From: Anaerolineales bacterium | Lineage (GTDB): Bacteria > Chloroflexota > Anaerolineae > 4572-78 > J111 | Assembly: GCA_015075405.1 (NCBI GenBank) | Contig: JABTUK010000003.1 | Location: 930,001-994,000, forward strand | DNA length: 64,000 nt | Direction: 5' to 3' | Part shown: piece by piece, positions 57,310 through 64,000 of the stretch | Layout of the letters: each line of letters starts with the position of its first letter | How positions within the stretch are numbered: the first letter of the stretch is position 1 | Program-made: the position numbers and the translations under genes | The notes under the pieces: generated by a model | The model's input: only the letters and a program-made list of their open reading frames with translations | Told to the model about the DNA's origin: nothing | Database searches by the model: none

Positions 57310-59244
57310 ATGACAATGAACTCCATCGACTCTACCCGCATTTTAGCTGGACTCAATCAGATTCTCTCCTCGGCGATTGTCATCCTGGCCTTTTCGCTGC
57401 TGGTTTACATGCTCATCCACAACCTGCGCAGCTCGGTGGGCCGCAGTTTTGCCGCGCTGCTGGCCTGCATGTGTTTTGCCTACGCCGGCGACGTGGCCCT
57501 GTTTCGGGTGAGCAACCTGACCGAGGCTATCCCCTGGCTTAAATTTCAGTGGATTGGCATTGCCTTTCTGCCCGCCGCCTATCTGCACTTTGCCGATGCC
57601 CTGCTGCGGACCACCAACGCCCCCTCGTTACGCCGCCGCTTCGCCGTCTGGATTGCCTATTTCTTTGGCCTGCTGGTTTTTTTGCTGGCCCTGCAAACCG
57701 AATTTTTGGTCCACAACCCCTTCTATTCGCCGGGCGTGACCCAATTTCGGGCCGGTCCCTTCTTCTGGGTTTTTACCACCTACTTTTACACCACCCTCTT
57801 TTGGGGCGCTTATAAAATTTATTCGGCCAGAGCCAGATGTTTGACTTCCGGGGCGCGCCGCCGCATGACCATGCTGGCCATCTCCTTTTTTGCCCCGGCC
57901 CTGGGCGTCTACCCCTACATGCTCATCGCCAACTCCCCGACGCTCCACCCGCTGCTTCTGTTTGTTATTTTGCTGCTGGTCAATATCGGCATTACCATCA
58001 TGCTGATTGTGATGGCTTACAGCGTCGCCTTTTTTGGGGCCGTCCCTCCCGATCGAGCCGTGAAATACGACCTGGTCCACTTTTTATTGCGCGGGCCGCT
58101 GGTGGCGATTATCGTCATCTCGATTATCCAGGCGTTGCCCCAACAAGAGCGTCTGCTCGGCTTGCCCCGCGACTTCATTTTTGCCGCTTCCATTGTCGCC
58201 GCCATTGTCATCTCCCAATTGACCATCAACCTGGCCAAAGCGGCCATTGACAGCCTCATTTCTTACCGGGACCGGGTTGAAATCGCCTGGATCAGTGAAC
58301 TCGACCGGCGGCTGTTGACCACCACCGACTTGCAGCAAGCCCTGGAAAATGTGCTGACCGCCCTGTGCGAAACGCTGCGGGTCCGGCACGGGTTTATTTA
58401 CAATCTGACCGCCCGCCAGGGGCCGCGCTTGGAAACACGGGTCGGCTCCGGCGAGGTAGTAGATAAAGCTCTGGCCGAAATCAATGTCACTGATCTGATT
58501 GAACACAAAAACGGCAGCGCCGGCTACCATTTTATCATTCAAAACGACTTCTGGTTTGTGATTCTGCAAAATAAAGCGCGCGACCGTCATTTGGGCTTGC
58601 TGGGGCTTGAAGCCCGCTCCCCCACCTACGATTTGACGCCTGCTGAAGAAAGTAACGTCGCCTTCTTGATTCAGCAAGCCGAACTGGCCCTGGAAGACCG
58701 GCGCTTGCAGCAAGAAGTGTTTATGGCCCTCAAAAGCATCATCCCCGAAATCGAGCGGGTGCAACGGCTGCGCAGCGCCGTGCGCTACACCGGCTCGCCC
58801 AGCCTGGTTTCCCTTACCGAAAGCCCCATCCTGGAGACCGAATTTTTGCAGATGGTCCGCGACGCCCTCAGCCATTACTGGGGCGGCCCCAAGCTCACCG
58901 GCAGCCCACTGCTGGGGCTGCGGGTGGTGCAAGAGGCGCTGACCGAAAACGACGGCAATGCTGTGCGCGCCCTCCGTTCGGTGCTGAGCCAGGCCATCGA
59001 AAAGCAGCGGCCCGACGGCGAGCGGCGCATGACCGCCACCGAATGGTTGATTTATAACATCCTGGATTTGAAATTTGTGCAGGGCTTGCGCGTCCGCGAT
59101 ATTGCCCAGCGCATGGCCATAAGCGAAGCCGATCTGTACCGCAAGCAAAAATTAGCCATCGAGGAAGTAGCCCGCACCTTGAGCGAGATGGAAGCCAAAG
59201 GGCCTCCCCGCCTGATCACCCCAGCCCGTTCTGAGGAAAAATGA
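57310..59244 (+). CDS. 7TM-GAF-HTH membrane regulator
   Basis: 644 residues. Seven or eight N-terminal spans (about 15-330) resemble the histidine-kinase N-terminal 7TM region. A GAF-like domain follows (about 335-465: ALENVLTALCETLRVRHGFI, FVILQNKARDRHLGLLGLEA). There is no HisKA or ATPase domain. The C-terminal 190 residues are helical and end with LRVRDIAQRMAISEADLYRK, a helix-turn-helix-like motif. It is therefore probably a membrane-bound one-component regulator, sensing through the 7TM or GAF part and binding DNA directly. Its stop overlaps the M48 protease start (ATGA), so the two are translationally coupled and may form one stress-response unit. Confidence 0.75.
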   Translation: MTMNSIDSTRILAGLNQILSSAIVILAFSLLVYMLIHNLRSSVGRSFAALLACMCFAYAGDVALFRVSNLTEAIPWLKFQWIGIAFLPAAYLHFADALLRTTNAPSLRRRFAVWIAYFFGLLVFLLALQTEFLVHNPFYSPGVTQFRAGPFFWVFTTYFYTTLFWGAYKIYSARARCLTSGARRRMTMLAISFFAPALGVYPYMLIANSPTLHPLLLFVILLLVNIGITIMLIVMAYSVAFFGAVPPDRAVKYDLVHFLLRGPLVAIIVISIIQALPQQERLLGLPRDFIFAASIVAAIVISQLTINLAKAAIDSLISYRDRVEIAWISELDRRLLTTTDLQQALENVLTALCETLRVRHGFIYNLTARQGPRLETRVGSGEVVDKALAEINVTDLIEHKNGSAGYHFIIQNDFWFVILQNKARDRHLGLLGLEARSPTYDLTPAEESNVAFLIQQAELALEDRRLQQEVFMALKSIIPEIERVQRLRSAVRYTGSPSLVSLTESPILETEFLQMVRDALSHYWGGPKLTGSPLLGLRVVQEALTENDGNAVRALRSVLSQAIEKQRPDGERRMTATEWLIYNILDLKFVQGLRVRDIAQRMAISEADLYRKQKLAIEEVARTLSEMEAKGPPRLITPARSEEK

Positions 59245-60578
59245 AGCATCACCGGCGCTACCGCTGGTTCTTGTTGAGCCTGGCCCTCATCATTTTGCTC
59301 AGCCCGCTGCTTTACTGGTCCACCGGCATCGGCCAGGCTGCCGCCGGTCTGTCCGCCGAGACCAGCCGCCTGCCCGATGGAACGCTGCTCAGCAGCCCCA
59401 AAGCCGAAGCCCTGCGCAACCTGTCGCTGCCCATGCGCCTCCAGCGCATGCTGATCTATCCTCTCCTGCTGCTGGCTTTCCAATTCAGCGGCGGAGCCGT
59501 GGCCCTCCGAAGTTGGCTAGAACACATCAAAACTCATAGGAACTCAGGGGAACTCAAGGGAACTCCCTTTTTAAGTTCCCACAAGTTCCCACAAGTTCCT
59601 TTCTTAAAAATCCCCTGGCTTGATCTGCTGATTATCTTTTTCTTTGTGCTTCTCTTCAACCTCGCCCTATCCCTGCTCTACCTGCCCTTCAACTTCTATC
59701 GCAGCTTCACCGTCGGCCACCAGTTTGGCCTATCCACCCTGACAGCCCTCGGCTGGTTTGGCGACTGGGCCAAAAGTCTGCTCATCAATTTAAGCCTCGA
59801 CGGCCTGACCTGGACCGGGCTGTATGGCTTGATGCGCTGGCTGCCGCGCCGCTGGCCGCTGCCCGCCGGAGTCGTGCTGGTGCTGTTTACCGGGGTCATG
59901 GTCCTGTTGGAGCCGGTGCTCATCACCCCACTCTTTTACCAAGTCCGCCCGCTGGAAGACGCCCAGTTGCGCGCCCGTATCCTGGCCCTGGCCGACCGCG
60001 CCCACATGCAGGTGGACTCGGTGGAGGTGATTGACGCCAGTTCCAAAACCACCCAGGTCAACGCCTACTTTACCGGCTTTGGCGGGGCGCAGCGAATTGT
60101 GCTGTACGACACCCTGCTGCGCGACTACACCCCCGACCAGATCGAAGTGGTGCTGGCCCACGAAATGGGCCACTGGTATTATCAGCACGTGCTGTTGAGT
60201 ATCGTGGGCATCGGCGCGGCCGGCTGGCTGGGGTTGTTTGCCTTGCAATGGCTGCTCCACCGCACTTGGCGCTGGTTGGGGCTGCGTGGCCCCGCCGACA
60301 TCGCCGGGCTGCCTTTTGTGCTGGCCGTTTTCACCCTGGTTTCTTACCTGGCTCTGCCCTTTGAAACCGGCATCTCCCGCTTTGCCGAGCGCCAGGCCGA
60401 CCACTTTGCCCTGGCCGCCAGCCAAAAACCGCAGGCGATGGTCGAGTTATTCGAGCAGTTCGCCGTGCAAAACCTGTCGCTGGTGGACCCGCCGGCCTGG
60501 GAGAAGCTTATTTTTTATACTCATCCTTCCCTGGCTGAGCGGATTCGGATGGCGGAGGGGTGGGAAGCGAGCCAATAA
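59241..60578 (+). CDS. M48-family (Ste24/HtpX-like) membrane metalloprotease with repeat insertion
   Basis: 445 residues. Several spans; catalytic zinc motif VVLAHEMGHWYYQHVLLS (HExxH near 306) and the later Glu in FAERQADHFALAASQ (near 385), with a final HPSLAERIRM as in CAAX proteases. Residues about 95-121 (HIKTHRNSGELKGTPF, SSHKFPQVPFL) are encoded by a GGAACTC palindrome at 59523-59602 inserted in frame within a loop between two spans. The protein is otherwise intact. Coupled with the upstream regulator. Likely membrane protein quality control. Confidence 0.87.
   Translation: MKHHRRYRWFLLSLALIILLSPLLYWSTGIGQAAAGLSAETSRLPDGTLLSSPKAEALRNLSLPMRLQRMLIYPLLLLAFQFSGGAVALRSWLEHIKTHRNSGELKGTPFLSSHKFPQVPFLKIPWLDLLIIFFFVLLFNLALSLLYLPFNFYRSFTVGHQFGLSTLTALGWFGDWAKSLLINLSLDGLTWTGLYGLMRWLPRRWPLPAGVVLVLFTGVMVLLEPVLITPLFYQVRPLEDAQLRARILALADRAHMQVDSVEVIDASSKTTQVNAYFTGFGGAQRIVLYDTLLRDYTPDQIEVVLAHEMGHWYYQHVLLSIVGIGAAGWLGLFALQWLLHRTWRWLGLRGPADIAGLPFVLAVFTLVSYLALPFETGISRFAERQADHFALAASQKPQAMVELFEQFAVQNLSLVDPPAWEKLIFYTHPSLAERIRMAEGWEASQ
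59523..59602. repeat. GGAACTC palindrome inserted in the M48 coding sequence
   Basis: CATAGGAACTCAGGGGAACT and CAAGGGAACTC, loop, TAAGTTCCCACAAGTTCCC and AAGTTCC. It adds about 27 codons without a stop. Same unit as 8923, 37464 and 57204. Confidence 0.82.
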
Positions 60579-60820
60579 ATTGAGCTTTTTGGTCCACAGA
60601 GGCGAAGCGCACAGATGGTTTCTTATTTCTTACCTCATTTTACCACCAAACAAGTCCCCTGGTGGCACTCGGTATTATGGACCACCCCCTTTCCTGGCAG
60701 GAAATCCTTAAAATTCAGTACATTTAGGAATGGCTTATACCTGATTTCTCATATCCCATTTTCTGAACCCAGGGCCGCGGCAGGGATTGTCAAGTAAATC
60801 AAATTTAATTGACTCGGTCA

Positions 60821-60856
60821 AAAATGAGCGCGGATTCAAAGGTTCGCGCTCATTTT
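60821..60856. terminator. strong symmetric terminator downstream of the M48 gene
   Basis: 12-bp perfect stem AAAATGAGCGCG / CGCGCTCATTTT with a 12-base loop, flanked by A and T runs. Works in both directions. The remainder of gap 60579-61169 shows no gene; a promoter for bioY must lie there but I could not identify it. Confidence 0.75.
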
Positions 60857-61169
60857 CTTATAAATAGACACGTTCCCCACTAATGACATCTATCTTCTAT
60901 GCTTGTGACATTACTCACTATTATTTTCGCTGGAATCTGTTAACCTATAAAAATAAGCTAAAAACTTCATAACAAAAAAGTGACGTTTCAGAAAATGGGG
61001 GATTTACTTCTGATTTTTCAACGCCGGTTCGACTCACGGGCAACGATGCTGCGGTTTCACGGGGTTTTCAAAGTAGAAGATTTTTGAGTTGCTGATATCA
61101 GCGACAGTAGCGATTTTTAGCTTAACAGCTATAAATTTATTTTTTCGGGGAAAAGGAGTCTCCATATCT

Positions 61170-61751
61170 ATGAACGCAAGTATCAATACCAAAACTTTAC
61201 CGGCTCATCTGAGCAAGACGCTCTGGTTGTGGCTGGCAGTCACAATCATTTTTGCGGCCATAACTGCCCTGACCGCCCGTATCACTATACCGTTGCCGTT
61301 TACCCCTGTACCGATTACCTTACAAACGCTGGCCGTAGTTTTATCCGGCCTGGTATTGGGGGCACGGGGCGGCGCCTTGGCCCAACTGTTTTACCTGGGC
61401 CTGATTGCCGCCGGTCTGCCGCTCGATGCCAGGGGGCTTGGCCCGGCGGCCTTTTTCAGCCCAACCGCCGGTTATTTAATCGGCTTTGTGCCGGCCGCTT
61501 TTGTGGCCGGCTGGCTGGCCGAGCGCTTGACGGCCCGCAGTTGGTGGGGTAACTTTGTCGCCGCTTTGGCCGGGATGTTGGTCATTTATCTATTGGGCGC
61601 CGGTTGGCTGGCGGTGATGTTAGGCAGTTGGCAAAAAGCCTGGTTAGGCGGCGTCGCCCCCTTTATTCTGCTTGATTTGGGCAAAGCCGCCATAGCCGCC
61701 GGGGTTGCCGAAAGCGGCAAACATTTATTTAGAACCAGTATGCTCCAATAA
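61170..61751 (+). CDS. bioY: BioY biotin transporter (ECF S-component)
   Basis: 193 residues, about six spans. Family signature in the first half: ARITIPLPFTPVPITLQTLA (near 40), then GARGGALAQLFYLGLIAAGL and GPAAFFSPTAGYLIGFVPAA. Captures biotin, alone or with energy-coupling-factor ATPases encoded elsewhere. I chose ATG 61170 with AAGGAG 11 bases upstream; the frame is open from 61089. Immediately upstream of biotin-dependent carboxylase genes, so biotin supply is linked to its user. Confidence 0.93.
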   Translation: MNASINTKTLPAHLSKTLWLWLAVTIIFAAITALTARITIPLPFTPVPITLQTLAVVLSGLVLGARGGALAQLFYLGLIAAGLPLDARGLGPAAFFSPTAGYLIGFVPAAFVAGWLAERLTARSWWGNFVAALAGMLVIYLLGAGWLAVMLGSWQKAWLGGVAPFILLDLGKAAIAAGVAESGKHLFRTSMLQ

Positions 61752-61768
61752 GATTGAGCCAGAAAAAC

Positions 61769-61792
61769 GGGGTGGCAGTTAAATGTCACCCC
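61769..61792 (+). terminator. hairpin between bioY and the carboxyltransferase gene
   Basis: GGGGTGGCA / TGTCACCCC stem with a short loop and TTATACTTTA afterwards. Possible partial terminator or attenuator separating the two genes. Confidence 0.5.
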
Positions 61793-61826
61793 TTATACTT
61801 TAATAGAGAGGAATAGGGGGCTTTTT

Positions 61827-63377
61827 ATGACTACCAAAGAGAAAATTGAACAGCTACAACAACTTAAATCACACCTCTGGGCCGGCGGGGGAGAGAAGCG
61901 GGTTACCAAGCAGCATGAAAGCGGTAAACTGACTGCCCGTGAACGTATTGCGCTTCTGTTTGACCAGGATACCTTTCAAGAGATGTTTTTATTTGCCCAG
62001 CACCGGGCTACCCGCTTTGGCCTGGCGGGTCAGGAGATGCCCGCAGATGGGGTTGTCACAGGGATTGGCACGGTGCAGGGCCGCCAGGTATTGGTGGCCT
62101 CCCAGGATTTTACCGTTTCCGGCGGTTCGGTGGGTGAGGTTCATGCCAATAAAATTTGTCAGATTCAGGAAATGGCAATTAAAAGCGGCAGCCCTCTGGT
62201 GATTATCAATGACAGCGGCGGCGCGCGGATCCAGGAAGGCATTGACGCCTTGAGCGGGTACGGGCGCATTTTCTATCGCAATGTGCTGCTATCGGGGGTG
62301 GTGCCGCAGATTGCCATTATTGCCGGCCCCTGCGCCGGCGGCGCGGCCTATTCGCCCGCCTTGATGGATTTTATCATCATGGTTAAAGGAACCGGCAAAC
62401 TCTTTATTACCGGCCCCCAGGTGATCAAAGAGGTGACTGGCGAGGTTGTCTCGGATGAGGAGTTAGGCGGGGCGTATGCTCAGGAGGCTCACAGCGGGAA
62501 TGTCCATTTTATTGCCGAAAATGACCAGCAGGCCATTCAAATCTGTCAAAAACTGCTGAGTTTCCTGCCCAGCAATAACGTGGAAGATGCGCCTGAATAC
62601 GGCACAGGCGAGATTATCTTTGCCGAAGATAAGGCGCTCAACGCCATCATCCCTGATGATCCCCGCGAAGGTTATAATGTCAAAGAAGTCATCCTGCGCC
62701 TGATAGACGGCGGGGATTTCCTGGAAATCCAGGAGCATTTTGCCCCCAATGCGATCGTCGGCTTTGCCCGGGTCAACGGCCAGTCGGTCGGGGTTATTGC
62801 CAACCAGCCCATCGTTTCGGCGGGGGCGCTGGACATCAATGCTTCGGATAAGATTGCCCGCTTTGTCCGCTTTTGCAATGTTTTTAATATTCCGCTGGTT
62901 ACTTTAGTGGATGTGCCCGGTTTTCTGCCGGGGGTGCAGCAGGAGTACGGCGGCATCATTCGGCACGGGGCCAAAATGCTCTTTGCCTATTCGGCGGCCA
63001 CGGTCCCCAAGATCACCATCATTCTACGCAAGGCCTACGGCGGCGCGTACCTGGCCATGTGCGGCAAAGATTTGGGCGCCGACCGGGTGGCGGCCTGGCC
63101 CACCGGCGAAGTGGCGGTGATGGGCGCAGCCGGGGCGGTCAACATCATCTATGGTAGTGAAATCAAGAAAGCCGATGATCCCGAAGCGGCCCGCAAAAAA
63201 TTCATCGCCGAGTACGAAGCCGAATTTGCCAACCCCTATATGGGCGCATCGCGCAATCTTATTGACGATGTGATTGAACCCAAAGATACCCGCCGTTACC
63301 TCAGCCTGGCCCTCGAATCGCTGCGCACCAAACGAGAAATCCGGCCGCAGAAAAAGCATGGGTTGATCCCCCTGTAG
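61827..63377 (+). CDS. acyl-CoA carboxyltransferase subunit (methylmalonyl-CoA decarboxylase alpha / PCC beta type)
   Basis: 516 residues, the normal length for this family. Moves the carboxyl group between biotin and an acyl-CoA (propionyl-CoA/methylmalonyl-CoA most likely). Key features: oxyanion-hole Gly pairs in INDSGGARIQEGIDALSGYG (near 135) and GPCAGGAAYSPALMDFIIM (near 170), VDVPGFLPGVQQEYGGIIRH (near 365), and RKAYGGAYLAMCGKDLGADR (near 405). The next gene is OadG and the one after a biotin carrier, the order of a membrane-bound decarboxylase, which favours the sodium-pump decarboxylase over a soluble carboxylase. Confidence 0.92.
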   Translation: MTTKEKIEQLQQLKSHLWAGGGEKRVTKQHESGKLTARERIALLFDQDTFQEMFLFAQHRATRFGLAGQEMPADGVVTGIGTVQGRQVLVASQDFTVSGGSVGEVHANKICQIQEMAIKSGSPLVIINDSGGARIQEGIDALSGYGRIFYRNVLLSGVVPQIAIIAGPCAGGAAYSPALMDFIIMVKGTGKLFITGPQVIKEVTGEVVSDEELGGAYAQEAHSGNVHFIAENDQQAIQICQKLLSFLPSNNVEDAPEYGTGEIIFAEDKALNAIIPDDPREGYNVKEVILRLIDGGDFLEIQEHFAPNAIVGFARVNGQSVGVIANQPIVSAGALDINASDKIARFVRFCNVFNIPLVTLVDVPGFLPGVQQEYGGIIRHGAKMLFAYSAATVPKITIILRKAYGGAYLAMCGKDLGADRVAAWPTGEVAVMGAAGAVNIIYGSEIKKADDPEAARKKFIAEYEAEFANPYMGASRNLIDDVIEPKDTRRYLSLALESLRTKREIRPQKKHGLIPL

Positions 63378-63390
63378 AAGAGGCAAAGCT

Positions 63391-63753
63391 ATGGAAAACC
63401 AAAATCTGCTTATTTTTGGCTTGCAGCTTACCATCATTGGGATGGGGGTGGTCTTTACGGCCTTGACTTTGATTGTCTATGTTTTGAAACTCATGGATCG
63501 TCTCACACCATGGTTAGAGAAGTTTGGCGGTAGTGGGCATGGACATGGGTCTCAAGCGGAGGCTGCCGTCTCTGGCGAAACACCCGGAGATTTAACCCCG
63601 GAGGTGATGGCGGTGATCTCCGCGGCGGTCATCGTTGCCATAGGCAAACGAGCGCGCATCCGGCGTATCCGCTATCGCAGCGTCCAGCCAGCCAACGCCT
63701 GGTCGGTGCAGGGCCGCGCCAGCATTATGGCTTCGCATATCGTGAAGCGTTAA
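63391..63753 (+). CDS. OadG-family sodium-pump decarboxylase gamma subunit
   Basis: 120 residues. One N-terminal span (about 7-32, GLQLTIIGMGVVFTALTLIV) with the conserved Gly-Met-Gly-x-V-F pattern, then a His/Gly-rich linker (GSGHGHG, possibly zinc-binding). The C-terminal stretch ends NAWSVQGRASIMASHIVKR, typical of this family. It holds the carboxyltransferase and biotin carrier at the membrane beta subunit, whose gene would lie beyond the window. It starts 13 bases after the carboxyltransferase stop. Confidence 0.9.
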   Translation: MENQNLLIFGLQLTIIGMGVVFTALTLIVYVLKLMDRLTPWLEKFGGSGHGHGSQAEAAVSGETPGDLTPEVMAVISAAVIVAIGKRARIRRIRYRSVQPANAWSVQGRASIMASHIVKR

Positions 63754-63836
63754 TTCAAAGGGATCAGTTATGACCCCATATCTGCCATAAACAATGAAAC
63801 GATTAGGCTATTTTTATTTTGCAGGAGGATCTATCC

Positions 63837-64000
63837 ATGAAAAAATTACGTGTCACCGTTAATGGTGTCAGTTATGATGTTGAAGTGGAAATTTTGGAAG
63901 ATGATGATGAGGGCGGGGCGGCCTATGGCTATGGTCTGACGGCGATGCCGCTGCCCCCACTAACCCCACCCGTTGGAGTTGGGCCAGCCCCGGCCCCGGC
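63837..64000 (+). CDS. biotin carboxyl carrier protein (partial)
   Basis: Starts ATG 63837 with GCAGGAGG upstream and stays open to the window end (54 codons). The N-terminal KKLRVTVNGVSYDVEVEIL is the usual start of the carrier subunit in decarboxylase complexes, followed by an acidic stretch and a Pro/Ala-rich linker (GVGPAPAP). The biotin-attachment E-A-M-K-M motif should follow outside the window. Third gene of the decarboxylase operon. Confidence 0.85.
   Translation, partial: MKKLRVTVNGVSYDVEVEILEDDDEGGAAYGYGLTAMPLPPLTPPVGVGPAPAP

Noticed and set aside
61024..61060. tRNA-like GGTTCGACTC segment
   Set aside because: No acceptor stem, anticodon arm or CCA-proximal pairing can be formed around it; chance match or remnant.

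Overview
The window looks like a chromosomal segment of a member of the Chloroflexota, probably Anaerolineae-like. The assignment rests on gene content, not on a marker gene: many ABC sugar-transport operons, ROK and PfkB sugar kinases, LysM/PKD and Pro/Thr-linker surface proteins, a fused SecDF, an archaeal-type thiolase/HMG-CoA synthase/DUF35 set with a class II HMG-CoA reductase, and very many iterated palindromic intergenic repeats. No rRNA, tRNA or CRISPR array was seen.

Layout. 1-3600: a rbs/xyl-type sugar ABC operon read leftwards from a well-formed promoter with an operator-like palindrome at its start site. 3.7-9.3 kb: a large TPR/membrane protein of unknown role, a Crp/Fnr regulator, enolase and acylphosphatase. 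9.5-19.1 kb: an MFS transporter, a chimeric solute-binding lipoprotein, SbcC/Rad50, and two single-span surface proteins (PKD+LysM, and a carbohydrate-binding-like protein ending in LPTTG). 19.2-28.1 kb: leftward sugar metabolism genes (two PfkB kinases, ROK kinase, HAD phosphatase, DUF1624 acyltransferase, GNAT, Gfo/Idh/MocA oxidoreductase) plus a Uma2 nuclease. 28.2-37.4 kb: a second sugar ABC operon (MalG, MalF and a LysM-fused binding protein), a divergent ROK kinase, a glycosidase-amidase fusion and another Gfo/Idh/MocA oxidoreductase.

37.6-39.8 kb: an insertion sequence with an 8-bp target duplication has split the signal-peptide region of a CAP-domain gene. 39.9-48.3 kb: secDF, a GAF sensor protein that lacks its phospho-acceptor His, and the upper mevalonate cluster. 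48.3-53.2 kb: LysE exporter, small AT-richer genes, a LMW phosphatase, a RelA/SpoT-like protein, and a methionine sulfoxide reductase A whose catalytic position is an in-frame UGA followed by a bacterial-SECIS-like hairpin, so probably a selenoprotein. 53.3-60.6 kb: LysR regulator, secreted metalloprotease, GNAT, 7TM-GAF-HTH protein and an M48 peptidase. 61.2-64 kb: BioY and the first genes of a biotin-dependent, sodium-pump-type acyl-CoA decarboxylase complex.

The strongest large-scale signal is repetitive. About 30 loci carry palindromes built from 7-12 bp units iterated on one arm and reverse-complemented on the other. The units differ between loci but fall into recurring families. Several copies are read in frame: as the N- and C-terminus of a ROK kinase, the signal peptide of a metalloprotease, an insertion in an M48 peptidase, and stop codons of neighbouring genes. 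Two further MITE-like families are present: about 95 bp with CTCAGTAGATCCAA ends, and about 125 bp with ATGTCATTTCGA ends.
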